Shown here piece after piece: positions 13,263 to 26,146 of a stretch of DNA of 64,000 nucleotides. The notes beneath the pieces were generated by a model. That model did no database searches and was not told where the DNA came from. It saw only the letters and a list, made by a program, of their open reading frames with translations. Both the position numbers and the translations under genes were made by a program. The DNA is from Alisma plantago-aquatica (Eukaryota; Streptophyta; Magnoliopsida; Alismatales; Alismataceae), in contig OY856409.1 of the NCBI GenBank assembly GCA_963693085.1, positions 1,335,769,915 to 1,335,833,914 on the forward strand. Direction: 5' to 3'. The stretch's first letter is position 1, and the number at the start of each line of letters is the position of its first letter.

Positions 13263-16200
13263 CCGATCTCACAATTACCATTAATCATGAGATTAGGGCA
13301 TAAATTGAGGATTTAATGTAATACAAAGATCACCCTTAACTTTTTCTTCTTTTTCAAACTCTTTTTTTTCTCGCATTGAACCACATAAACTAACTTTATA
13401 AGCAAATCTAAACATTGATTTCTCTAATGTGATTTCAACAGTAAAAATGCATGTATGAACATTCATTATGTTTCTCATACTTTTAAGCACATAAGACTTG
13501 TTGATTCACATATATTTGTAAAAGAGAAATAATGTTATACATCATCATTTACAACTCTCTCTTATGTCTTTACAAGGACCTAGAGTGACAAGGACCGACT
13601 AAACTTAACTATACATAGACTTAACTCTTGTGGCAGATCTACTCTGATGCAATGATATCTTCTTCAAGTCCATGTGATTTCCCTAAAAATTGTGAGTACA
13701 GGGGTGAGCCTACTCGCTCAGTGAATGAGTACTTCAAAGAAACAGTCTAAAGCACTGATATAATTACATATATACTTTTGGGCAATTGATATCAATTATA
13801 ACAGTAGTAAGCTTTAAAGAGTCTAATAATTGACAATCATAAATATGGCAGGATACTCTAAATATCTATAAGAGTGAATCAATATATGAAATGCTTGATT
13901 GATCATAAAGAGAACTAATAATTTAGAAACATACAAAGAATAATTGAATAACTATACACACTTGTTTGACCTCTCATTTAGTTTATTATGCACTGATCAT
14001 ATGCAGTGTACTCTACATATGAAGACTCGTAGTGCACTACGATCACACCGTACAAGACTTAGCGGACACACCCAGGAAATGCTAAGTTTGACTACTCTCC
14101 TGGTCTGCAACAAGGAAATGGCTCTCTGGCCTAAACTAGACTCCTCCTCTAACCTGAGCACACAGGCAGAGAGTCAAGCCACCTCTTGGATTTTCTGTAC
14201 TCTAGTACCACCAGGACTTTTGTTTGATGTTGGACACTGCAAACTATAATTTAAGGAGACTTCCACTAGGGCTTCGTCCCCCGTGCCACCTGATAGCACA
14301 TTCTGACCCCGTATACTGGACGTTGCCAGGGTTAGGCCGTTTCACCCCTAAGGCGCAAACCTCACATAGGGGTTCTATGGTGTTCAGGGTTCCTAAGTCT
14401 ATTATTTTATTATTCCTAGAAATCTCTTTCTACATTGTACCCTTCTCTTACTTATACTTGACTCTGGTATCTCCATGGTGTCGCATCTACTTATTTGAAG
14501 TTATAATACAACATCTATATCATTTAAAACTTGGCAGAGCAGTATATTCAAAACACTATAATATATTGAGTAATCAACATACTATACATGCAGGCAGACT
14601 AAAATTCTTAAATAAATAGATTACATGTCCACTTGGCACATACACACTAGAATCATGTAATTTATCATCTTATTACACTGATAAGAGTTAATTACTTAAC
14701 ATATGAATAAACATCAATAGCACTTGCAACTTATCTGTGATTTCTCAAAGAACGTGCATATCATCCCAAATCTTGAATTGTGCATCTCAACTCAATTAAG
14801 AGTTAATTACTTATCATGACAATAATTATTAATAATAACTGAGAATAGTGACATCACAATACTTGATTCATTGAACACCCTACCCTTAGGGTTTCATTTA
14901 ATCACAACAAATGTTGCAAGGAAAGGTGTAATACATCTATCACGTACTTTTCAAACCTTTACAACACATGATACCTGGGATCTCAATCCCTTATCACATT
15001 ATTGGGAATTCTCATCCCTTCACATTATTATCATAATTACTAGATCTAGGTATTCAAACCCTTAGATCATCACATAGCATTATTACCTCTGTAACAGGTA
15101 ACCATTACCTCTAGATCCTTAGACCAAGGTATTCATTTCACTAGTTGTACAAGTATTCTCAAGGCTCACAAGGCCATCACACATCTTGTCACCTCTCACT
15201 AGGCAACAACTTATTCCCATTGCTCCCATAAAGATTTCATGCGACATAAACATTCACTGAATAAAGACTACTATCAACAAATCATATAAAATCAATATAT
15301 GTATGAAACCTTGGAACTTAGCTGAATTTGGGTTTCCATGCCATTCGTTGGGATATCATGCATCAATAATAACATTGAATAAATAAAGTCTATTATGTCA
15401 AGAAAATTCCTTCAAATGGATTTCACGATATCTATTCGCAAATATCCAACTTTCCTCGCATCTAAGGTTTCACCCTCTTCACTGAGATACCAAATAAACA
15501 CTACTCACTTTAAACAAAATCCAATATAGTATCTAACATATATGTACTATGAATTTAGATAAGCAATCATTCAAAACCAAGGGGATCTAGATAAGCAACT
15601 TTCTCTATTTACTTATACAACAGATTTCAGTCATAGACAAATTCCCTATATTTCAGTTTACTCATGTAACCTCTGTAAATACTTAGGGAATTCTCATTAG
15701 AATGCATTTTATACATTTCTAATATGATTTTATCATCTGAAATTCATTCAAACAAAGAAATAATCCATTTCATATCATTTTGCAACAACTTAGAACAAAT
15801 AGACAATTCAGGGTCTGTAGTCACATACTAAGCAATTAAAGATTATGGTTGATTTAACCAATTGTCATGCAATATACTGTTTAAAGGAATTTCCCATTCA
15901 CCCTAAGGTGTGAAAACACCTTAAAAATGCAGCTCATCCCTGAAAATCTTGATCTCATATCAAATCCCTAGCAATTCACTCGATTCTTCTTCCTTTCAAC
16001 TCGGAAACCCTAAAAATGAGGGATTATGAAGAAAGAGTGAGAAAAGGGGAAGTTTTGATACCATTTTGGATCAAATAAGAGGAGGGATGGAATTTTGGCA
16101 TGTGAGAGAAGATTCACCATGAAACTATATCCAAAGAAGCTAAACTTACATGATTTCATCATTGCACGAACCGCAAAACCCTAGGTCAGCATCTCCATGA

Positions 16201-17136
16201 ATTTCTCCTCTCAAACCCTAACTCTCTCTCTCTATATAGGATTTTGTTTCTCTAGATTGAATCACGAATTATGAGAGCTCCTTGTGTGTTAGGTTTACCA
16301 TATAGATCAATTGAGCTGCTTGGGTTAATTGCACATTGACCCCTCACTAAACTTTTTCTTATTTCAACATATTTTTATGTCATAAAAAGGTTTCTATAAT
16401 TCGTGTATTTCAGAGATCAAAACTTCTCCAAAATTTATTATAATTTCTCATGTTTTTATAATTGAGTTAATAAGCTTCAGTTAAAATTTTAGATCATTCC
16501 AAGCTTCCATTAAATAATTAAAAATCGAATAGTGCATTGCTATCCAGAATTCTATAGAAATGTCATTTACCGTAATTCGTCTATTGATAAGGCCTAAACG
16601 CATCCAAAAATTATGAAAATTTTACATGTTGTTTATGATTGAGTTTTAGATCTCCAGTTAAATTTCAGATGATTTGGAATTACAAATAAATAACTAAAAA
16701 TAAAACACATCACTGCTAAAAAGCACTTTGTCAGCATTTTGGTCGAAGTATAGTTTGACCGAGAACCACATTCAAATAACACTCAAATATTCTGAAAATT
16801 TTCTCCCATATGCATGATTGAGTTATCCATATCATATCCAAAATTAAATTAAATACAAATTTTGTAGAAAATATGAAAAATCATTTACCACACTGATATC
16901 CTAATCAAATTCCATACTCATGTACCATCAAAACCCTAATTTCAGCCAACTAGGGTTTATATTTTCTCAAACCCTAATTTCTCAAACAATAAAATACTTA
17001 ACATTCTTATTAGATGTAAAACATCATAATTGAATTATCATCATTAATTATATTTAAGCAATGATCAATCCAATTAAGCATATAATCATCCAAGTAAACC
17101 CTAGTTTACCAATTAAGCTCAGATGTGGTCATAATA
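13263..17136 (-). repeat. Left (3') LTR of family C element
   Basis: This aligns along its whole length with 20828-24702. It ends GGTCATAATA where the other copy ends TGTCATAACA. As the 3' LTR of the minus-strand element it should not drive the element, yet it is the copy that keeps a TATATA box at 16233-16238. No gene is seen in it. Confidence 0.87.
16233..16238 (-). promoter_or_regulatory. Candidate TATA box in left LTR of family C
   Basis: The minus strand reads CCTATATAGAGAGAGAG followed by GTTAGGGTTTGAGAGG, that is a TATA-like box, a GA run and a telo-box-like AGGGTTT motif. In the right LTR (about 23791-23806) the TATA core is replaced by TCTCACTCTAGG on the plus strand. The promoter role is inferred from base composition and position. 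Confidence 0.35.
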
Positions 17137-17170
17137 ATTCTCCCCCCTTAAAAAGGTTTTGTCCCCGAAA
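17137..17170 (-). other. Polypurine tract and conserved pre-PPT motif, family C
   Basis: The minus strand reads GTTTCGGGGACAAAACC and then a purine run (AAGGGGGGAG) immediately before the LTR. This is the expected site for plus-strand DNA priming. The upstream motif is shared with families A and B. Confidence 0.7.
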
Positions 17171-20100
17171 CATAAATATGCAAGTAAAGTACATTCAAGG
17201 TTTATTTTAAACTTCTGAAATCTTACATGTCATTATATTCTTGTATTTCATACTTGAATGCAGTTTTCAACATTAAGTCCTTTATTCCTTTAGTAAATCA
17301 CAACATGTTTGAAATAGTTCTCAATGATAACAAACAAATTCTCTATGCCACAATCAATCATAGGATAGAGAGAGAAACAACCAGTTTAATATTTTCATAC
17401 TCTTGAGGTGTTACCTCAACATCGATAATGTGATCCAACTATCTCAATTCATACTGCTAAATATGTATTATTGTTATGTATTACCTCTAAATCACGAAAG
17501 AGAGTTCACCATGTTCTTTTGAATTTTACTATTGTGCTACTCAAATAGCAAAACAGTCTTGAGTTAAAAGACTATATTCAACAACAATTGTACATTACTA
17601 CTCACGGGATCCCCATTGGATCATGGATACATAAGGTGAAGCATTACCATCACATTCCATACTATGTATTACCTCTAAATCACGAACGAGAGTTCACCAT
17701 GTTCTTTTGAATTTTACTATTGTGCTACTCAAATAGCAAAACAGTCTTGAGTTAAAAGACTATATTCAACAACAATTGTACATTACTACTCACGGGATCC
17801 CCATTGGATCATGGATACATAAGGTGAAGCATTACCATCACATTCCATACTATTCTCAAGTATGAACCCACACATAATTCAAGGTGTAACCATCAGGTTA
17901 TAGCATACTAGGGTTTTAACAACAGTAACAGAGTACTCCATAATTGTATTAGTCATTCAAGGACTATTCATACCCAATTACCATCACTTAATTATATTAA
18001 ATCTAGGTATAAAAAGTTATACCTCATTAGGGTTACATATCAATACAATATGGTTATCATCCCTTCTATTCATATGAGTGAATAGGTAAGACTGCCTTAT
18101 TCAGGGTAACCCTCCATTTGTTCCATCATCATTCAACCCATATCACCATACCACAATTGTACAATACTATGATGGATTACTAGTATGAATGACTTAAACT
18201 ATCATACACCTTTAATTAACATATTGCTTATACATGTACACTGAAATCATACGTAGAACCAATTTACATCCCTTAATATACCTTCAACAAATTATACTTC
18301 TAAAAACAAATTCACATATTACTAAAAGCCATTGTTTTCTCTTATCTCTCTCCTCATTCATTACTACTTACTTTTTTCTACTTATCCTTCTCATTTTAAT
18401 TATGTAGATTAAACATCCCTAAAATTGAAACATACAAGGTATGAATAGATTATTCATCATTCTTGCTATTACTGCAAGAATTTATTTCATATTACACTTC
18501 ACTCATATTGTATTTCTCCTTTTGTTCAAAACACACTTGTTACATTTCAAATTTATATCTTACTCTTTGCTCCGAATCATTTTCGTATTGTTCATCAACC
18601 TTTCAGATTAGCTAGGATTACTATCAGTGCTAGTTTACTTCTCATAGTGCAAATCAGATTATCTTGTTTTATAGAGATGCTAGTATTCAAGGTCAAATCA
18701 CTAGTGACAACCCTTGAACTACTACAATTCTAAACATTCTAGGGTTTGGTCCTTATCAGTAGCATGACATTATTATGTGCGACTTTGCTCCCTTAATTTG
18801 AAAGTCAAACTTTGGATCTCACAAGTTTTACTAAAGTCTTCCTTATCTTATTAATTGAATTTCCTTCATCTTAATTGGCCATTCAAATATATTACATTCT
18901 CAATTTACCCTTCTAGGGTTTCATAATAATATTGTGTGTCATTATTACATTCACTAGATGCCTCTACCATGGTGGTTATGCATCAGATATGATTCATTTT
19001 CTTATCACTTCATTCCCACATTTCTCTCATTAAGTAATATATGGAAGAGAAGACGGTTCGGAGACTTAGAATTCTTATCTTCAAACATCCCATTAATACA
19101 TTCGTCGTATGTAGGTTTAATTAGTTATCAACAAGGATACTTGACTAATTAGCACTTGATTGAATCTCCTAACCTCTTTCTTGTATAATCTATATTAATC
19201 CACCATGTTTCAAACCCTTCCTTACTTTCCATAATCCTCTTACCATATACTACTTGTCAACCTGTTATCTTTAACTTCTACTTTTCTCTTATGATCATGT
19301 TGCTTATTCATGTGTATGATCATGTATACCATGTTGCACATATTTCTTTTTATCCTTCTACTAATGTGAAGTTGAAATTCTAAATCAATAATCTCTCTAC
19401 TAGTTTATACTCATGTTTAATACATTACATATCCCTCATTTTAAATCAAACAGCTCATGCATGGGTGAAACATAGTTTCTCTTATATCAAGTTTTTCCTT
19501 CCTAAGTATAGTCTACCTTTGTATAACTTATTCATTTTGTTAAGCTACACTTTTATTCTTTTTTTTTTAGAAACTAGTTTGTTGTTCTATAGAGACTTGG
19601 AATCCAAAGGTAGTAAGGATGAATATATTAAACTTATTAATAAAGGTATACATTACATGCTCTCAATTATATCATAAGCCTCATTCCTTAATCAAGCTCA
19701 TCATTTCCAACATTTATCTTTGTTTTAACTTAGTTTCTTATCCTATTCTTATGATTTACATATTTATCTAATTCTCTTTACTTTAACTCTTTTGAAGACT
19801 CTTCACTTATATTTACTTATCGTATACTTAACTCTTTTATTCTATTTTTCCTTTGCTTTGGAGTACATAAAAACATTGTACTTGGTTATATAATCCATTC
19901 CTCATGATTGATTCTTACTACCTTGGCCCTTACATACTTTTCTCATATCTTTTCCATATTTCATATTTAGAGTTCATATAATATTAATCATTAAACTTAA
20001 TCTGAACCTTACCTCGTGTTCCTTTATTCCCAATTAAGGATTTCTCATATGAGGCCCCAAAGTTGGGTCTCAGATATCAGTTCCAACTGATTCTTATCTA

Positions 20101-20800
20101 TTCTAATCTTTCCCATATGTTTCAACATCTTAGTGTATGTACATTCTCACTATGATGTGGGTCTAATTTATCCAGAGTCTACTCTTATCATATTGTTAAT
20201 AGGAGTCATTAGATCCCAGTAATGCATCCTGCCAGCCGGACCAGGCTGAACCTGCAGTCCTGAAGCTAAGAGCTACTTAAGATTAACCAACTCCTATTAA
20301 TCTCAAACATGTGGAAAGAATATCCACTTAGGAAAGTTCATTTAAAGATCATTTCTAGTCTACTTGATACAAAGAATGTAATCAATAAATGCTACAACTG
20401 CATAGTGTACAACAAATCTTAAAGGCCCATATATATTTCAAAATATTGAATATCTGAATTCAAACATATAAGAGCATTTCTATTCATCTCCAAATAAACA
20501 ACAATATGAAATGAAAGTTCTATCTCATTTTATATTTATGCTCTTAATTCATGTTACTTATCTTTTTTCTAACCCTAATATATCTAGGGTTTCTCTCTAT
20601 CCCATCCTTCCACTATATACCTGGCCAGGGTATACATGAAAGAATAGACAGAGTAGCTTGATACTAGTTGATCCAAGTACTCAGATACCGGGCCAGGATA
20701 TCCAAATGCTCAAATCCCCAGAGATAACATCAAAACATCTCCTATCTTCCACACTTATGACTCTAACTTACTAACTTAATGATCCCTGACAACTCAGCCT
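17171..20800 (-). mobile_element. Internal region of family C, non-coding
   Basis: This AT-rich stretch of 3.6 kb lies between polypurine tract and primer site. I see no recognisable retrotransposon protein on either strand; the open frames are short and low-complexity. It contains an almost exact 188-base tandem duplication near its left end and a small GC-rich patch at about 20220-20275 with no identified role. Confidence 0.75.
17475..17850. repeat. 188-bp tandem duplication
   Basis: Copies 17475-17662 and 17663-17850 are almost identical (AAAGAG against AACGAG near the start is the difference I find). Each begins TATGTATTACCTCTAAATCA. The high identity suggests a recent event, much younger than the divergence between the flanking LTRs. 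Confidence 0.9.
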
Positions 20801-20814
20801 AAGCTCTGATACCA
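20801..20814 (-). other. Primer binding site, tRNA-iMet, family C
   Basis: The minus strand reads TGGTATCAGAGCTT, three bases from the end of the LTR at 20818. It matches the 3' end of initiator tRNA-Met and defines the 20818-24702 copy as the 5' LTR. Confidence 0.85.
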
Positions 20815-20817
20815 AGT

Positions 20818-23800
20818 TGTTACACCCCGATATCACAATTACCATTAATCATGAGATTAGGGCATAAATTGAGGATTTAACGTAATACAAAGATCACCCT
20901 TAACTTTTTCTTCTTTTTCAAACTCTTTGTTTTCTCACATTGAATCACATAAACTAACTTTACAAGGGAATCTAAACATTGATTTCTCTAATCTGATTTC
21001 AATAGTAAAAATGCATGTATGAACATTCATTATGTTTCTCATACTTTTAAGCACATAAGACTTGTTGATTCACATATATTGCTAAAAGAGGAATAATGTT
21101 ATACATCATCATTTACAACTCTCTCTTATTTCTTTACAAGGACCTAGAGTGACAAGGACCGACTGAATTTAACTATACTCAGACTTAACTCTTGTGGCAG
21201 ATCTACTCTGATGCAATGATATCTTCTTCAAGTCCATGTGATTTCCCTAAAAATTGTGAGTAGAGGGGTGAGCCTACTCGCTCAGTGAATGAGTACTTTA
21301 AAGAAACAGTCTAAAGAAATGATATAATTACAAATATACTTTTGAGCAATTGATATCAATTATAACAACAGTAAGTTTTAAAGAGTCTAATAATTGATAA
21401 TCATAAATATGGCAGGATACTCTAAATATCTATAAGAGTGAATCAATATATGAAATGTTTGATTGATCATAAAGAGAACTAATAATTTAGAAACATATAA
21501 AGAATAATTGAATAACTGTACACACTTGTTTGACCTCATAAAGAGAACTAATAATTCGGAAACATATGCAGTTTACTCTACATATGAAGACTCATAGTGC
21601 ATTACGATCACACTGTACAAGACTTAGCGGACACACCCACAAAATGCTAAGTCTGACTACTCTCCTGGTCTGCAATAGGGAAATGGCTCTCTGGCCTAAA
21701 CTGGACTCCTCCTCTAACCTGAGCACACAGGCAGAGAGTCAAGCCACCTCTTGGCTTTTCTGTACTCTAATGCCACCAGGACTTCTGGTTGATGTTGGAC
21801 ACTGCAAACTATAATTTAAGGAGACTTCCACTAGGGCTTCGTCCCCCGTGCCACCTGATAGCACATTCCGACCCCCATATACTAGACGCTGCCAGGGTTA
21901 GGTCATTTCACCCCTAAGGCGTAGACCTCACATAGGGGTTCTACGGTGTTCAGGGCTCCTAAGTCTATTATTTTATTATTCCTAGAAAGCTCTTTCTACA
22001 TTGTACCCTTCTCTTACTTATACTTGACTCTGGTATCTCCATGGTGTCACGTCTACTTATTTGAAGTTATAATACAACATGTATATCAGTCAAAACTTGG
22101 CAGAGCAGTATATTCAAAACACTGTAATATACCTAGTAATCAACATACTATACATGCAGGCAGACTAAAATTCTTAAATAAACAGATTACATGTCCACTT
22201 GGCACATACGCACTAGAATTGTGCAATTTATCATTTTATTGATCTGATAAGAGTTAATTACTTGACATATGAGTAATCGTCAATAACACATGCAACTTAT
22301 CTATAATTTCTCAAAGAACGTGCATATCAACCCAAATCTTAGGTTGTGCATCTCATAACTCAATTAAGAGTTAATTACTTATCATGACAAGAATTATTAA
22401 TAATAACTGAGAACATTGATATCACAATACTTGATTCATTGAACACCCTACCCTTAGGGTTTCATTTAATCACAACAAATGTTGTAAAGAAAAGTGTAAT
22501 ACATCTATCACGTACTTTTCAAACCTTTACAACACATGATACCTAGGATCTCAATCCCTTATCACATTACTGGTAATTCTCATCCCTTCACATCATTATC
22601 ATAATTATTGGATCTGGGTATTCAAACCCTTAGATCATCACACAGCATTGTTACCTCTGTAACAGGTAACCATTACCTCTAGGTCCTTAGACCAAGGTAT
22701 TCATTTCACTGGTTGTACAAGTATTCTCATGGCTCACAAGGCCATCGCACATCTTGTCACCTCTCATTAGGCAACAACTTATTCCCATGGCTCCCATAAA
22801 GATTTCATGCGACATAAACATTCACTGAATAAAGACTACTATCAACAAATCATATAAAATAAATATATGTATGAAACCTTGGAACTGAGCTGAATTTGGG
22901 TTTCCATGCCATTCACTGGGATATCATGCATCAATAATAACACTGAAAAAATAGAGTCTATTATGTCAAGAAAATCCCTTCAAATGGATTTCACGATATC
23001 TATTCACAAATATCCAACTTTCCTCGCATCTATGGTTTCACCCTCTTCACTGAGATACCAAACAAACACTACTCACTTTAAATGAAATCCAAGATAGTAT
23101 CTGACATATATGTATTATGAATTTAGATAAACAATTATTCAAAACCAAGGGGTTCTAGATAAGAAACTTTCTCTATTTACTTATAGAGCAAATTTTAGTC
23201 ATAGAAAAATTCCCTATATTTCAGTTTATTCGTATAACCTCTGCGAATACTTAGGGAATTCTCATTAGAATGCATTGTATACATTTCAAATATGATTTTA
23301 TCATCTGAAATTCATTCAAGCAAAGGAAGAATCCATTTCATATCTTTTTGCAACAACTTAGAACAAATAGACAATTCAGGGTTTGTAGTCGCATACTAAG
23401 AAATTAAAGATAATGGTTGATTTAACCAATTTTCATGCAATATACTATTTAAAGTAAGTTCCCACTCACCCTAAGTTGTGAAAACACCTTAAAAACACTG
23501 CTCATCCCTGAAAATCTCGATCTCATATCAAATCCCTAGCAATTCACCCGATTCTTCTTCCTTTCAACTCGAAAACCCTAAAAATGAGGGATTATAAAGA
23601 AAGAGTGAGAAAAGGGGAAGTTTTGATACCATTTTGGATCAAATCAGAGGAGGGACGGAATTTTGAAATGTGAGAGAATATTCACCATGAAACTATATCC
23701 AAAGAAGCTAAACTTACAAGATTTCATCATTCCTCGGACCGTAAAACCCTAGGTCAGCATCTCCATCAATTTCTCCTCGCAAACCCTAACTCTCTCTCAC

Positions 23801-24702
23801 TCTAGGATTTCATTTCTCTAGATTGAATCACGAATTATGAGAGCTCCTTTTGTGTTAGGTTGACCATATAGATAAATTGAGATGCTTGGGTTAATTACAC
23901 ATTGACCCCTCACTAAACGTTTTCTTATTTCAGCAGATTTTTCTGTCATGAAAAGGTTTCTGTAATTCGTATATTTTAGAGATCAAAACTTCTCCAAAAT
24001 TTATGATAATGTATAATGTTGTGTATAATTGAGTTACTAAGCTTAAATTAAAATTTGAGATCATTCCAATCTTCCATTAAATAACTAAAAATCGAATAGT
24101 GCACTGCTATCTAGAATTCTACAGAAATGTCACTTACTATAATTCATCTACTGATAAGATCTAAACACATCCAAAAATTATGAAACTTTTACATGTTGTT
24201 TATGCTTGAGTTTCATATCTCCAGTAAAAATTTAAGATTATTTGGAGTTACGAATAAATAACTAAAAATAAAGCACTACACTACTAAAAAGTACTCTGGC
24301 AGCATTTTGGTCGAAGTATAGTTCGACTGAGAACCACATTCAAAGAACATTCAAATATTCTGAAATTTTTCTCCAATATGCATGATTGAGTTAACCATAT
24401 TATATACAAAATTCAATTAAATAAAATTTGTAGAAAATATGAAAAATCATTTATCACACTGCTATCCTGATCAAATTCCATACTCATGTACCATCAAAAC
24501 CCTAATTTCAGCCAACTAGGGTTTATATTTTCTCAAACCCTAATTTCTCAAACAATAAAATACTTAACATTCTTATTAGGTTTAAAACATCATAATTGAA
24601 TTATCGTCATTAATTAGATTTAATCAATGATAAATCCAATTAAGCATATAATCATCCAGGTAAACCCTAGTTTACCAATTAAGCTCAAATGCTGTCATAA
24701 CA
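20818..24702 (-). repeat. Right (5') LTR of family C element
   Basis: This complete LTR of 3885 bases runs from TGTTACACCCC to TCATAACA. It is the 5' LTR of the minus-strand element and should carry the active promoter, but the TATATA seen in the partner LTR is absent. No gene is seen. Confidence 0.88.
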
Positions 24703-24705
24703 TAA

Positions 24706-26146
24706 TCAGGCAAACACTATATCGGGCAACCATAGCATATCGGGTTGGTCATCTTCAACCTAAAGACACCCCATACCATCCCCCACAAGGAGAACAAGGT
24801 AAAGGCAGTAATAAAACGTAACCTTTCCATTAGATCAGATCTCAAATTCAACATAAGCAACTATCATAGGAAAAGGTATCGATCTAAAGGCAAGAGTCTA
24901 TTTAAACACATATGAAGAGTGAAAATAATAGAGATGAGTGAGAGTTATGTAACCCGCATTAAGAGGATCTCCATGAAATACATCAAGCTTCCTGATCCAA
25001 GCATCAAACCCACGTTCCTCACCATGAAGAGTATCCATCCAAAGCTCCAAACTTGCCTTCGGCACCATCATCATCACCTCAAGAAACAAAAGATAAAGAA
25101 GAAGAAGATACCATGGTTATGCTTAGATCAAGAAGAAGAAAAGAGAGAGAGGACCACGGCCTTGCCTAATCTCATCAAGGGTCCATCCATGGCTGAGAGG
25201 GGAAGAAGGATATGAAGAAGAAAGCACAAAGGAAAGCTATCAAAGAAGCATGACTCACCAAGGTCGGATCTTGAGCAAGAAATCTCCATGGGCAAGGAAC
25301 TCGACCTCCCAAGCTCCATGGGGGTTTCCCTAAGATCGCCCCATACAAGAAGGGGAAAGAGGTGGACGAAAGGGATCACTTGGGTAAAGAGGAAAGGTGT
25401 TATATACACCAAGGAAGAGAGAGGTAACAAAGGAAAGGTGTCATACCCACATAAACTTAGATGCCACTTGCTCATGATTTAAAGCCACTTGTAACCACCC
25501 AAACTCCACATGCACATCCTGGTGATACACTCTAGGCTATGTATCATGCAGATGGCCAAACGCCATGGGAGACACACCCCCTAAACCGATACATACCCCA
25601 AGCTTCTACCCGATACACTAAAGGACAAGATAGCACGTGACACATATGCCATTAAGACTATATAGAGATGTCACTCCTTGTCTAATATCCAAACAAGGTG
25701 CCCAAACCTTCATACACGTTCTAGATGATGACAAACTGAAGCAAGAGCAGATAAATTTCATATTGACCCTCCTCTTTGGGTAATTTGCAATTTACACCAA
25801 AACTAGCACATAAAGCATAAGCATCATCCAACCAAGCTCAAACTTGGAACATAGGCCCTCCACAAGGCGCCTCAAATCAGCATACTCTTTATAATGATGT
25901 TAGATAACTAAAGGCATGCTCTACATGTGACATATTGCAATATAACCCCTTACCTTGGGTAAATTGCACTTCGGTCCAAAACAAGCAAACATTGTTCAAA
26001 CAACATCCAATCGGGACCAAACTGGAAACATAAGCTTGTCACATGATATCAAAACATCTTGAGGGATTATATTAAGGTTCTAAGCACCTTTCTTAATCAA
26101 AGAAAATAGGGTTATCCCAAAACATGGGTCAGGGTCCTTACATTCA
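24706..26146 (-). repeat. LTR A3, right segment
   Basis: LTR A sequence resumes at ATCAGGCAAACACTATATCG (counterpart of 7306 onward) and runs to the LTR end at TTACATTCA (26146), matching the end of LTR A1 at 1312. It retains the roughly 500 U3 bases that LTR A2 has lost. Confidence 0.85.

Larger units (their letters stand above)
13263..24702 (-). mobile_element. Family C gag-pol-less LTR retrotransposon nested in LTR A3
   Basis: Two direct repeats, 13263-17136 and 20818-24702, flank a 3.68 kb interior. The intact LTR starts TGTTACACCCCG and ends GTCATAACA (TG..CA with a TGTTA/TAACA terminal inverted repeat). A tRNA-iMet primer site at 20801-20814 and a polypurine tract at 17137-17156 show the minus-strand orientation. 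No gag or pol frame is visible in the interior, so this is LARD-like. The first ten or so bases of the left LTR are missing together with flanking LTR A sequence, which points to a deletion across that junction after insertion. Confidence 0.88.
1..26146 (-). mobile_element. Family A gag-pol-less LTR retrotransposon array (LTR-INT-LTR-INT-LTR)
   Basis: A long direct repeat (LTR, about 5.15 kb when complete) occurs three times and alternates with two copies of a roughly 2.28 kb internal unit. LTR A1 (partial) is 1-1312, A2 is 3594-8308, and A3 is 10597-13262 plus 24706-26146. Each internal unit ends at a tRNA-iMet primer site (minus strand TGGTATCAGAGC) and begins next to a polypurine-like tract, so the element reads on the minus strand. 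LTR ends are TG..CA on both strands (plus: TGAAACA...AGTCA). No gag, protease, RT, RNase H or integrase reading frame is visible. Large LTRs with a non-coding interior are the hallmark of LARD elements; the lineage is inferred. The tandem form suggests LTR-LTR unequal recombination. Confidence 0.85.

Noticed and set aside
13263..13275. Exact target-site duplication AATCA for family C
   Set aside because: AATCA occurs just left of the junction and again at 24704-24708, but the offset does not fit the LTR ends and the left border is deleted.
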